64,000 nucleotides of DNA, from contig NZ_JADFFL010000011.1 of assembly GCF_015222005.1 (NCBI RefSeq), forward strand, positions 1 through 64,000, in the 5' to 3' direction. Shown here piece by piece: positions 36,347 to 44,166 of the stretch. The DNA is from Mucilaginibacter myungsuensis (GTDB lineage Bacteria > Bacteroidota > Bacteroidia > Sphingobacteriales > Sphingobacteriaceae). The notes under the pieces are model-generated. The model saw only the letters and a program-made list of their open reading frames with translations, had not been told where the DNA came from and did no database searches. The position numbers and the translations under genes are program-made. How positions within the stretch are numbered: position 1 is the stretch's first letter; each line of letters opens with the position of its first letter.

Positions 36347-36916
36347 ATGTTCACTTTCGACCCTAAGCAGATCCTGTCCGTCACCATGATTCTGTTCGCC
36401 ATTATCGATATCCTGGGCACTGTCCCCATTATCGTCGACCTGCGCAGAAGGGTAGGGCATATCGAGTCCGAAAAAGCATCGGTAGCCGTTTTGGTGTTAA
36501 TGATCATGTTCCTCTTCGTCGGCGAGCAATTGCTGAATATCATCGGTCTGGATATTCCCTCATTCGCTATAGCAGGTTCGCTGGTGATCTTCATCATCGC
36601 CATGGAGATGATACTGGGTATCCGCTTTTTTAAGGAGGAAGTATCCAACACAGCCTCCATCGTGCCATTGGCATTCCCGCTGATCGCTGGTGCCGGTACC
36701 ATGACCACGTTGTTATCCCTTAAATCCCAATACGCCACGCAAAACATCATCGTAGGCATCATCCTGAATACGATGTTCGTTTACCTGGTGTTAAAGAACG
36801 TAAAATACCTGGAAAAGCTATTCGGCGAGAATGGCATCGGCATCCTGCGTAAAGCTTTCGGAGTGATCTTATTGGCTATCGCTATTAAGTTGTTCAGGAG
36901 TAATACGCATTTGTAG
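36347..36916 (+). CDS. MarC family (UPF0056) membrane protein
   Basis: Membrane protein of 189 residues with six hydrophobic helices. It matches the MarC/YhgN family: FAIIDILGTVPIIVDLRRR near the N terminus, then FAIAGSLVIFIIAMEMILG and PLAFPLIAGAGTMTTLLSL, the most conserved block. Despite the name, family members have no proven role in multiple antibiotic resistance. The start follows the MFS gene by 8 bp, so they form an operon. The end is followed by a palindromic repeat. Confidence 0.93.
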   Translation: MFTFDPKQILSVTMILFAIIDILGTVPIIVDLRRRVGHIESEKASVAVLVLMIMFLFVGEQLLNIIGLDIPSFAIAGSLVIFIIAMEMILGIRFFKEEVSNTASIVPLAFPLIAGAGTMTTLLSLKSQYATQNIIVGIILNTMFVYLVLKNVKYLEKLFGENGIGILRKAFGVILLAIAIKLFRSNTHL

Positions 36917-36955
36917 GGCCTGCATGTCAGATCTGAGAATTACGTCGCTTGGCAG

Positions 36956-37079
36956 ATCCCTCCTTGGGGAGGGGCGTGCCGGGAATGAGCGGTGGCAGGG
37001 AGGGGTTTAACCGCTTTGCAAATGGCCAACCCCTCCCTGCCAGAACACTTGGCGACCGCACCCCTCCCCAAGGAGGGAT
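36956..37079. repeat. Nested inverted repeat between convergent genes
   Basis: Outer arms 36956-36974 and 37061-37079 are 19-bp perfect inverted repeats (ATCCCTCCTTGGGGAGGGG on the left). Inner arms 36994-37007 and 37028-37041 are 14-bp perfect (GGCAGGGAGGGGTT on the left). GC-rich and unlike the surroundings, this resembles a MITE- or REP-type dispersed repeat. It may also terminate transcription from both sides. Confidence 0.8.
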
Positions 37080-37091
37080 TTACTATTCCTA

Positions 37092-38027
37092 TCAATTATT
37101 CCCTCCAAAAAATCTTGGATAGTAAGCCAACCCGACCAAAAAATACTGTTGCAAAGCATTAGTACGCCTCACAACCAGCGTGTTGGCGTTTGATGAGGTA
37201 TAGATGCCTTGCGTTTTGTTCAGGATATCGTTAGCGGTAAACTTCACTTCGTAGTTCTGCTTTTTGCCCATGCGGTAACTCATTTGGGCGTTCCAGATCA
37301 CAAGGTCGGTGCCGGGCAGGTTGGTGGCGCGGTTATGCGTCATCCGTGCCGAACTGTTTAGGCGGATGCCTTTGGGTAGGTCGGCAACAAACTCCAGGCC
37401 GTTGCTGATGGTCATATTCTGATTCGTCCGCGCGTCGCTACCAAATTTCGACTGCCGGATATCCAGCGTAGATAGCAGGTAAATACCTAAATAAGTACTG
37501 TAAGTATAACCCAGTTCAGAGTTGGCTGTTAACGATTTTTGCTCGGACGTGACCGGCAGGTTATTTGCAAACAACGGCACACTTCGCGAACTTATCCTGC
37601 TATTGAGCGCGTAAGTGATCTGTTTTTTATTGATAACAAAGGCTTTGGTAAAACGCATATCGGCAGCGTGATCGCGGTAGCCGCTTACGTTTACGGGGGT
37701 ATTGATGTTCACGCCGCGGTTATCGTAATAGTTGCTGTCGGATATGTAATTCTCTATGGACACCGCGTTGATGGCTAACCTGATCGAGGCCGGGTAGGTG
37801 TTCTCCTGCTGCCAGCTGGCCGATAGCTCGAAGTTGTGCTGATAGTTAGACCGTAAATTTCGGTTACCCAATTGGAAATAGTACAAACTGCTACTATCAA
37901 TAAATTGCGCCAGCTGATCTACGTAAGGTATGTCCGAACTTGTTTTGTAGCCAGCTTTAATTTCCCAATTGCGCGCGCCCGTGATCCTGTCGGTGTAGGT
38001 TAAGCTGGCCTCGGGTATAAATATTCT
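37092..38027 (-). pseudogene. C-terminal remnant of an outer-membrane beta-barrel (TonB receptor-like) gene
   Basis: About 311 residues of amphipathic beta-strands (YYFQLGNRNLRSNYQHNFEL, IWNAQMSYRMGKKQNYEVKF, FTANDILN) match the C-terminal third of Bacteroidota outer-membrane beta-barrel proteins of the TonB-receptor-like group, which are normally 750-900 residues. The frame is open only back to 38027, where a TGA (38028-38030) blocks it. The recognisable text begins RIFIPEASLTYTDR; the adjacent frame reads AVSVNESHEEYL just upstream, so a frameshift may exist there too. The signal peptide, N-terminal domain, plug and most of the barrel are absent. No start codon is convincing (a TTG at 37886 is internal). 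A dead gene fragment. Confidence 0.8.
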
Positions 38028-38071
38028 TCATGACTTTCATTAACACTAACTGCTCAACCTAAACCCGATAG

Positions 38072-38224
38072 GACGGAAAGCTTTTGCGAAGCATGGTACA
38101 TGAGCGCCTGGGCAAAACTTGGAGGGATAGCGGGGCTGGTGGTGCCGATGACACGCCGGGCCGTTCGTTTTCTGATGACCTGACCGCAAAGTTCAAAAAG
38201 AAAGGGGCGCCTAAAAGACACTGA
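38072..38224 (+). pseudogene. C-terminal remnant of an unidentified gene
   Basis: An open stretch of 51 codons after an in-frame TAG (38069-38071) ends with TGA at 38222. It reads like a protein end: RSMVHERLGKTWRDSG, then DDTPGRSFSDDLTAKFKKKG and a basic tail. No start or domain can be named; an internal ATG at 38093 gives 43 residues. It faces the beta-barrel remnant with its broken side, so both look like the survivors of one deletion. A genuine tiny gene cannot be excluded. Confidence 0.5.
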
Positions 38225-38256
38225 TCTTAAGTAGGTTTTATATCTTTGTGGCGAGA

Positions 38257-38279
38257 GGAAACTCTGCTTTATGGTTTCC
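38257..38279 (+). ncRNA. Possible leader hairpin upstream of rpmE2
   Basis: Arms GGAAAC (38257-38262) and GTTTCC (38274-38279) enclose an 11-nt loop. A TATCTTTG box at 38241-38248 just upstream would transcribe it into the rpmE2 leader. Ribosomal-protein leaders for L31 are known in other phyla; whether this one binds protein is speculation. Confidence 0.3.
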
Positions 38280-38334
38280 CGTAATTAATTTGAGAAATAT
38301 TTTAAAGAGGTGATTTAGAATTTAAATATTTTAT

Positions 38335-38342
38335 TATCTTTG
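38335..38342 (+). promoter_or_regulatory. Candidate -7 box (TATCTTTG) of rpmE2
   Basis: TATCTTTG is a full TAnnTTTG match located 27 nt before the rpmE2 ATG, with TTTAG near the -33 position. A second copy of the same octamer lies at 38241-38248, so rpmE2 may have two promoters. Confidence 0.6.
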
Positions 38343-38369
38343 CACCTCTTTTAGAAGGAATATATAGTA

Positions 38370-38618
38370 ATGAAAAAAGACCTGCATCCAAAAAATTATA
38401 GATTAGTTGTGTTCAAAGATATGTCTAACGAGTATTCTTTCATCACCAAATCTTGTATCGAAAGCCGCGAAACTGTTAAGTGGGAAGATGGCAACGAGTA
38501 TCCATTGATCAAGTTAGAGATCTCTCACACTTCTCACCCGTTCTATACAGGTAAGATGAAATTGGTAGATACCGCTGGTCGTATCGACAAATTCCGTACA
38601 CGTTACAACAAAAAGTAA
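38370..38618 (+). CDS. rpmE2: 50S ribosomal protein L31 type B
   Basis: Ribosomal protein of 82 residues of the large subunit. MKKDLHPKNYRLVVFKDM, EYPLIKLEISHTSHPFYTG and the tail DKFRTRYNKK are diagnostic for the type B form, which lacks the zinc-binding CxxC pair of type A; this copy has a single cysteine. Type B proteins take over when zinc is scarce in some bacteria, but in Bacteroidota it is commonly the only form, so a zinc link is not assumed. It is monocistronic, with a TAnnTTTG box upstream and a terminator directly downstream. Confidence 0.97.
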   Translation: MKKDLHPKNYRLVVFKDMSNEYSFITKSCIESRETVKWEDGNEYPLIKLEISHTSHPFYTGKMKLVDTAGRIDKFRTRYNKK

Positions 38619-38642
38619 TCAGATACTTTTAAGTATATTTGA

Positions 38643-38679
38643 AAAGTCTCCCAATAAAATGGGGGACTTTTTTATTTTT
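38643..38679 (+). terminator. Rho-independent terminator after rpmE2
   Basis: Arms AAAGTCTCCC (38643-38652) and GGGGGACTTT (38661-38670) pair over 10 bp (one G-U), with an 8-nt loop and a T-rich tail. The tail contains TATTTTTG at 38673-38680, which also fits a -7 box for the next gene. Confidence 0.85.
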
Positions 38680-38685
38680 GCGCCC

Positions 38686-39873
38686 ATGGCCATCATCCTA
38701 TTCGACGATAACGCTTATCAAAACTTACTGCCTTTAGTTTATACCCGTCCGGTCGGCGACCTGCGTGTGGGTATCTTAACTATCGCTGAAAAATGGGCCA
38801 AGCATTTAAAACAGGGATATAGCTGGCATACCCGCCCGTATCTTCAAGGTAAGTTCCAGATCAATATCACTGATGATAATCTGTTCATTAACGGCGGTGT
38901 TTGCCCGGATGATACCTTGCTTGAAGCGATTGACAAGCTAAAAATGGGCGAGGCGCTAAACAATGGCGATCAGCTGATCGCCGCCCGTTTGGATGCTACC
39001 GATGCCAAAGGTTTCGACCCGGCGACCAAGTATCTGGCCGCAAGCACTAAGCATTTGCCGGTGATCATCCGCTATCCTGAATATATCTTCAGATATAATG
39101 ATATAGAGTTACGCAAGGATTTTGCCTTGATGACAAAAGGCCGCAACAGTGCCTCACTTAGCAGTACCAATACGATCATTGGCGATAATTTTTTTGCCGA
39201 AGAAGGTGCGCTAAGCGAATGCAATACTTTTAATACCACCAATGGTCCTATCTATTTGGCTGCAGGCAGTGAGATATGGGAGGGGACTAACATTCGTGGT
39301 GCGTTTGCTATTCACAGCAACTCACAAGTAAAGATGGGTACCAAGATCTACGGCGCTACGACTATTGGTCCGTATTGCAGGGTAGGTGGCGAGGTGAATA
39401 ATGCGGTGATCTGGGGTTATAGTAACAAAGGCCACGAAGGTTATCTGGGTAATTCGGTATTGGGTGAGTGGTGTAACCTTGGGGCCGATACGAATAACAG
39501 CAACCTGAAAAACAATTACGCCGAGGTGAAGCTGTGGGATTATGCAAGCGGCCACTACCGTAAAACAGGCCTGCAATTTTGTGGCTTGATCATGGGCGAC
39601 CATAGTAAGAGTGGTATCAACACCATGTTCAACACCGGTACGGTGGTAGGCGTAGGCGCTAACGTTTTCGGCGCAGGTTTCCCGTTGAACCATGTGCCTG
39701 ATTTTACCTGGGGCGGCGCAGGCGATCTGCAGGAATATCGCATCAGCAAAATGCTGGAAACCACGGCTAAAGTTTTTTCGCGTAGAGAGAACCGTGATTT
39801 TAACGAGACCGAACAGGCGATATTGAAAGAGGTGTATGAATTGAGCGCGCCTTTTAGAGAGGCTTGGGTATGA
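38686..39873 (+). CDS. GlmU-like nucleotidyltransferase/acetyltransferase, Bacteroidota type
   Basis: Protein of 395 residues of the alternative GlmU family (putative UDP-GlcNAc diphosphorylase / GlcN-1-P acetyltransferase). The N-terminal half (MAIILFDDNAYQNLLPLVYT, RPVGDLRVGILT) is the divergent nucleotidyltransferase domain; from about residue 180 a left-handed beta-helix of hexapeptide repeats runs on (GDNFFAEEGALSE, IGPYCRVGGEVNNAVIWGYS, GVGANVFGAG). An in-frame ATG at 38659 lies inside the terminator stem of rpmE2 and is rejected; MAIIL at 38686 is the natural start. Likely makes the sugar nucleotide for peptidoglycan and LPS. The next gene is tpiA after 133 bp. Confidence 0.88.
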   Translation: MAIILFDDNAYQNLLPLVYTRPVGDLRVGILTIAEKWAKHLKQGYSWHTRPYLQGKFQINITDDNLFINGGVCPDDTLLEAIDKLKMGEALNNGDQLIAARLDATDAKGFDPATKYLAASTKHLPVIIRYPEYIFRYNDIELRKDFALMTKGRNSASLSSTNTIIGDNFFAEEGALSECNTFNTTNGPIYLAAGSEIWEGTNIRGAFAIHSNSQVKMGTKIYGATTIGPYCRVGGEVNNAVIWGYSNKGHEGYLGNSVLGEWCNLGADTNNSNLKNNYAEVKLWDYASGHYRKTGLQFCGLIMGDHSKSGINTMFNTGTVVGVGANVFGAGFPLNHVPDFTWGGAGDLQEYRISKMLETTAKVFSRRENRDFNETEQAILKEVYELSAPFREAWV

Positions 39874-40006
39874 GTTTAATGTGCAGATGCGGGAGTATGC
39901 AGATATGCAAATTAGAATATAAAGTAATTAAGTAGATGAGCAGAATCGGTGAGATCAATACCAGATCTGTGAAATCAAGAAAATAATCTGTGAAATCAAT
40001 AAAAAA

Positions 40007-40771
40007 ATGAGAAAAAAAATTGTAGCCGGTAACTGGAAAATGAACATGGATTATAACGAAGGCCTTTCGTTATTTTCTGAAGTGGTAAACATGGTTAAGG
40101 ACGAGGTGACCGGCGATCAGACCGCTGTAGTTTGTTCTCCTTTCATTCACCTGCATAGCTTAGTTGCTTTGGCTAAAGGTTATCCTAAAGTTGCTATTGG
40201 TGCACAAAACGCACATCAGGCTGAAAGCGGTGCTTACACCGGCGAAACTTCGGCTAAAATGATCAATTCGGTAGGTGCAACTTACGTGATCTTGGGCCAC
40301 TCAGAGCGTCGTCAGTACTTTGGCGAGGATAATGCTTTGTTGGCTAAAAAGACCGACACAGTATTAGCTAATGGCCTGAAACCGATCTTCTGCATTGGTG
40401 AGACCTTGGACGAGCGTAACGGTGGTACCCACTTCGACGTGATCAAGTCACAATTATCAGAGGGTGTTTTCCATTTAGACGAGGCTCATTTTAGCCAATT
40501 GGTAATCGCTTACGAACCTGTTTGGGCTATCGGCACAGGTGTTACCGCATCGTCTGACCAGGCGCAAGAGATCCACGCCTTTATCCGTGCCGAGATCGCT
40601 GCCAAATATGGTCAGGGTGTTGCTGATGCTACTACCATCCTTTACGGCGGTAGCTGTAACCCTAAAAACGCTGCCGAACTGTTCGCGCAAGCGGATATCG
40701 ACGGTGGTTTGATCGGTGGCGCGTCGTTAAAATCACGCGATTTTGTAGACATCGTTAAAACGTTTAATTAA
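40007..40771 (+). CDS. tpiA: Triosephosphate isomerase
   Basis: Glycolytic and gluconeogenic enzyme that interconverts dihydroxyacetone phosphate and glyceraldehyde-3-phosphate in the cytosol. The 254-residue length is normal. Catalytic residues are all present: lysine in GNWKMN (about 11), histidine in LGHSERRQYF (about 97) and glutamate in AYEPVWAIGTG (about 169) followed by the mobile lid. The phosphate-binding loops LYGGSCNPKN and GLIGGASLK are intact. It is preceded by a low-complexity stretch with repeated words such as AATCTGTGAAATCAA. Confidence 0.98.
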   Translation: MRKKIVAGNWKMNMDYNEGLSLFSEVVNMVKDEVTGDQTAVVCSPFIHLHSLVALAKGYPKVAIGAQNAHQAESGAYTGETSAKMINSVGATYVILGHSERRQYFGEDNALLAKKTDTVLANGLKPIFCIGETLDERNGGTHFDVIKSQLSEGVFHLDEAHFSQLVIAYEPVWAIGTGVTASSDQAQEIHAFIRAEIAAKYGQGVADATTILYGGSCNPKNAAELFAQADIDGGLIGGASLKSRDFVDIVKTFN

Positions 40772-40777
40772 TTTTTT

Positions 40778-40865
40778 AGTGAGTAGTTGAATGAGTTGGT
40801 TATGTGAGTAGTTCATTTTTTTCTAAAACATAATCAACCCATTCTAACTTTATCAACTACTCACT
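40778..40865. repeat. Imperfect palindrome of GAGTAGTTGA-type words
   Basis: Outer arms 40778-40790 and 40853-40865 are 13-bp perfect inverted repeats (AGTGAGTAGTTGA on the left). The next inner parts (AATGAGTTGGTTATG and CATAATCAACCCATT) pair at about 13 of 15 positions. It fills the gap between tpiA and the next gene and could end the tpiA transcript. Confidence 0.7.
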
Positions 40866-40871
40866 TAACGC

Positions 40872-41366
40872 ATGCGCTTCCTAAAGGTCATACTACCCCC
40901 ATTAATAGCTTTCGCGGTATTTGCGATACTGATCAAATATGATCCGTTCCATTTCTCGTTGGATGGTTTGGGCGATATCGGTAATGGCTATTCGTCGGGA
41001 TTGATCAATTATTACAAGATCTTCGCGCCGTTCCAATTTGTGGTGGCCTTGCTCACACAGTATCTGATCATCTTACCTATTTGGGATGCTATACTTCGCA
41101 AGCACCTTATCGCTTTTACAGTTTTTGCATGTATGATGGTGGTTTGTCTGTTGGCAGCCTCTGGGTTATCATATATCATTTGGGATCCGGCTACCGGTAA
41201 CGATCGGCTGGTAAAGATCACTTTGTTTATGGCCGCCGTGCAAGCCATTTATTGGGCCATCAATTTCTTATCTTTGGCGATATTGGATTGGAAGACGCTC
41301 CAGTCAAGTCAGAAGTTAAAAGTCGAAAGTCAAAAGTCTGAAGCAGAAAATGAGAGGTCGGAATAG
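40872..41366 (+). CDS. Four-helix membrane protein of unknown function
   Basis: I do not recognise this 164-residue protein. It has four hydrophobic helices: residues about 4-20 (VILPPLIAFAVFAILI), 45-70 (FAPFQFVVALLTQYLIILPI), 80-100 (LIAFTVFACMMVVCLLAAS) and 118-140. The last 25 residues (SSQKLKVESQKSEAENERSE) are highly polar and are encoded by degenerate repeats of AGTCAAAAGT-like words, the same intergenic repeat style seen elsewhere in the window, so the C terminus may have been lengthened by a repeat invading the stop codon. It lies between tpiA and prmA; operon membership is uncertain. Confidence 0.7.
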   Translation: MRFLKVILPPLIAFAVFAILIKYDPFHFSLDGLGDIGNGYSSGLINYYKIFAPFQFVVALLTQYLIILPIWDAILRKHLIAFTVFACMMVVCLLAASGLSYIIWDPATGNDRLVKITLFMAAVQAIYWAINFLSLAILDWKTLQSSQKLKVESQKSEAENERSE

Positions 41367-41419
41367 ATTTCCGAAACTTCTGTCTCATATCTCAGATCTA
41401 ACATCTTATATCTCACGAA

Positions 41420-42256
41420 ATGAATTATTACGAATTACTGTTCACCACTATACCTACTGAGGATTACCAGCAAGATCTGCTGATCAACGCTTTGGGCGAA
41501 ATAGGTTTTGATACTTTTGAGGAGGTTGAGCTTGGCTTTAAAGCCTATATCCCTGTGGATAATTTTAACGAAGAGGTTTTGCAGGAAGCTATAGCGCCAT
41601 ATAAAGACCTTTTCACTTTTAGTTATGATGTGACCTTGGTGCCGCAAAAGAACTGGAACGAGGTATGGGAAAGTAATTTTGAACCGATGCAGATCCGGGA
41701 TCAGATATTTGTGAGGGCTACTTTTCACGAGGCTCGTCCGGAATTTCCCTACGAGATCATCATCGACCCTAAAATGGCTTTCGGTACCGGCCATCACGAG
41801 ACCACTACCATGGTAATGGATCTGATGCTGAACGCCGATCTGAAAGATAAGAACGTATTAGACATGGGCTGTGGAACCGGTATCCTGGCTATCCTGGCAT
41901 CTAAACTTGGCGCTAAGAGCGTTACCGCTATTGACTATGACCCGGTTTGTTATGACAGCACGATCGAGAACTCGGCCTTAAATCATATCGACAACATCAC
42001 ACCGCTTTGCGGATCTAAAGAGGTTATCCCTAACGATCAGTATCATACCATCCTGGCTAATATTAACCGTAATATTTTACTGGATCAGATACAACGTTAC
42101 AGCGAAGTATTACTGCCTGATGGCGAGATCTATTTCAGCGGATTTTACGAAACGCCCGATCTAGAGATCATCACCGACGAAGCACGTAAGTACGGACTGA
42201 AATACATCAGTCACCTGAAGATGAAAGATTGGGTAGCAGCTAAATTTGTTAAATAA
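41420..42256 (+). CDS. prmA: Ribosomal protein L11 methyltransferase
   Basis: SAM-dependent enzyme of 278 residues that trimethylates lysines of ribosomal protein L11. An N-terminal substrate-binding domain (NYYELLFTTIPTEDYQQDLL, to about residue 90) is followed by the class I methyltransferase fold: DPKMAFGTGHHETTTM (the family signature before the SAM site), SAM motif I LDMGCGTGILAI near residue 150, AIDYDPVCYDSTIENS, and the active-site loop LANINRNILL where typical members read NI. The gene ends only 3 bp before the convergent ClC gene, with no terminator between. Confidence 0.95.
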   Translation: MNYYELLFTTIPTEDYQQDLLINALGEIGFDTFEEVELGFKAYIPVDNFNEEVLQEAIAPYKDLFTFSYDVTLVPQKNWNEVWESNFEPMQIRDQIFVRATFHEARPEFPYEIIIDPKMAFGTGHHETTTMVMDLMLNADLKDKNVLDMGCGTGILAILASKLGAKSVTAIDYDPVCYDSTIENSALNHIDNITPLCGSKEVIPNDQYHTILANINRNILLDQIQRYSEVLLPDGEIYFSGFYETPDLEIITDEARKYGLKYISHLKMKDWVAAKFVK

Positions 42257-42259
42257 AGA

Positions 42260-44107
42260 TCAGGCCGAGTGTTCTTTCAATAACTCGCGGTATTGATTTA
42301 ATACCGTGGATCTGGAAATAAAGCCAATAAACTTGCCCGACTGTACTACCGGGAGATTCCAGGTATTAGTTTCGTCAAACTTGCTGATGATCTGCCGCAT
42401 ATCGTCTTCGATATTGATCGTAGCTGGCGCTTGTATCATTACATTACGGATGGCCAAACTTTCGTAAAGGTCCTTTGCGAATAGGTAAGGGCGTACGTCA
42501 TCCAACCGGATCATCCCCACTAAATTTTCTTCATTATCTACTACCGCAAGGTGGTTACGTTTACCTACGCGTATCAGATCGATAAGGGTGGTAAATGGCG
42601 CGTCGATATGTACCGACTGGATATCCTTGTCGATGAGTTCAGATGTATGAAGTAACGTCAACAGGTTTTGATCATGCTCTTTGGTGAAGATCTGTCCTTC
42701 ATCAGCTAAATGTTTTAGATCTAAAGATACAGGTGCAAACCATTTGGCGATCAGATAAGATATCACCGATACGGTCATCAATGGAATGAACAGATCATAC
42801 CCAAAGCTCGACTCAGCGATCAGGAAGATCGCTGTCAGCGGTGCGTACATTACCCCGCTCATCACCCCGGCCATACCAACCAATACCATATTGGTAACCG
42901 GCACATTGGTAAAACCTAATTGCATCAGTAGGATAGCCAAAAAGTAACCAACCGTTCCGCCTGCAAATAGCGACGGCGCAAAGTTGCCACCGGTGCCACC
43001 ACTGAATATGGTGATAGACGTAGCAAATACTTTAAACAGGCAAATCAAGCCAAGGAATAGCAGCACGAACCACTCCTGATAATCAAAGTATTTAAGGAAG
43101 CTGGCGCTAATTGTATTATTCACTTTACCGTCGGCCAGATCTTTGATCGTTTGATAGCCTTCGCCGAACAGCGGAGGGAACAGCACGCAAAGTAAAGCCA
43201 ATAATGAACCACCCAGCACAGCTTTTTGTAATTTATTTAAACTAAGGTGTTTGAAAAAAAGCTCTACCCTGTAGGATATCACGGTGAAATATCTGGCATA
43301 AAGTCCCGTTATCAAACCCAGCAAAATATAAAAGCCGATGTTTTTGTAATTGAAAGCGTGCCGGGAGTGGAACTGGAAAAGTATCTCCTCATTCAATATG
43401 ATCCGGGAAACCAAACTGCCACATACAGCAGCAACGGCCAGAGGAATAAAATCGGTAAAGACCACTCCGGTAAGTAAGATCTCAAAAGCGAACATCATTC
43501 CAGCTATGGGTGCGTTAAATGCCGAAGCGATGCCCGCAGTAGCGCCTGCAGCCAGTAATAACGTACGGTCTTTATAATCAAGGTTATAAGTTTTAGAGAA
43601 ATTTGACCCAATGGCAGACCCGGTGACCGCGATAGGACTCTCCAATCCCGCCGAACCACCCAGGCCTACGGTGATGGCGCTTTGGATGATCTGCGAATAC
43701 ATTTTAACGGGGGCAACAAAACTTGAGTTTTGGGCAATATCATACAAAATAGCTGGTACTCCTTTTAACTCGCTGCCTTTTTTATTGAAGGTCATGGCAG
43801 CGATAGTAGCCAATACGATACCTGCTAACGGGAACACGATGTAGAAAAAGATCTGCTCTTCAAATTGGAATTTGGCTGTAATGAGATAGTGGATGTAGTG
43901 GACCAGCATTTTCAGGATCACACCTGCTAATCCTGCTGAAAGGCCGACCAATATGCCGGACAAGATAAGAAACTGGGTGCGATTGAGATATTTGTGCAGC
44001 CAGTGCAGCACGATCTCGTAACTGCGAACTTTGCGTAGGCTGTTGGCCCTAAATTCTTTTTGAAATTTATAGCTATGGAAACGTTTTAACTTGCTGTATT
44101 CGGTCAC
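42260..44107 (-). CDS. ClC-family chloride channel/antiporter with C-terminal CBS pair
   Basis: Membrane protein of 615 residues. About 10-11 hydrophobic helices between residues 50 and 455 form the ClC core: GGSAGLESPIAVTGSAIGSN (selectivity region), FNAPIAGMMFAFEI, and GGTGGNFAPSLFAGG. The gating glutamate remains in GLESP, where typical members have GREGP or GKEGP. Residues about 480-605 hold two CBS domains (APFTTLIDLIRVGKRNHLAVVD, and NTWNLPVVQSGKFIGFISR), which bind adenine nucleotides in homologs. Start is GTG at 44107. It may exchange chloride for protons in pH or ion balance; the anion cannot be fixed from sequence. The gene is convergent with prmA. Confidence 0.92.
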   Translation of the reverse strand: MTEYSKLKRFHSYKFQKEFRANSLRKVRSYEIVLHWLHKYLNRTQFLILSGILVGLSAGLAGVILKMLVHYIHYLITAKFQFEEQIFFYIVFPLAGIVLATIAAMTFNKKGSELKGVPAILYDIAQNSSFVAPVKMYSQIIQSAITVGLGGSAGLESPIAVTGSAIGSNFSKTYNLDYKDRTLLLAAGATAGIASAFNAPIAGMMFAFEILLTGVVFTDFIPLAVAAVCGSLVSRIILNEEILFQFHSRHAFNYKNIGFYILLGLITGLYARYFTVISYRVELFFKHLSLNKLQKAVLGGSLLALLCVLFPPLFGEGYQTIKDLADGKVNNTISASFLKYFDYQEWFVLLFLGLICLFKVFATSITIFSGGTGGNFAPSLFAGGTVGYFLAILLMQLGFTNVPVTNMVLVGMAGVMSGVMYAPLTAIFLIAESSFGYDLFIPLMTVSVISYLIAKWFAPVSLDLKHLADEGQIFTKEHDQNLLTLLHTSELIDKDIQSVHIDAPFTTLIDLIRVGKRNHLAVVDNEENLVGMIRLDDVRPYLFAKDLYESLAIRNVMIQAPATINIEDDMRQIISKFDETNTWNLPVVQSGKFIGFISRSTVLNQYRELLKEHSA

Positions 44108-44166
44108 ACTGGGATATGTTTTGCGTCAAAGTTAAGGCCTATGGCCTTGGGATGGGCAGTTAATGT

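Noticed and set aside
37092..37886. Intact small gene for a 264-residue protein
   Set aside because: The apparent TTG start is internal to a longer open beta-barrel sequence reaching 38027, and the protein lacks signal peptide and N-terminal domains.
38257..38279. SAM or other known riboswitch before rpmE2
   Set aside because: A single 6-bp stem without conserved riboswitch cores; kept only as a weak leader hairpin.
38659..38685. Earlier start of the GlmU-like gene
   Set aside because: The ATG lies inside the 3' arm of the rpmE2 terminator and adds nine residues not seen in the family; ATG at 38686 fits.
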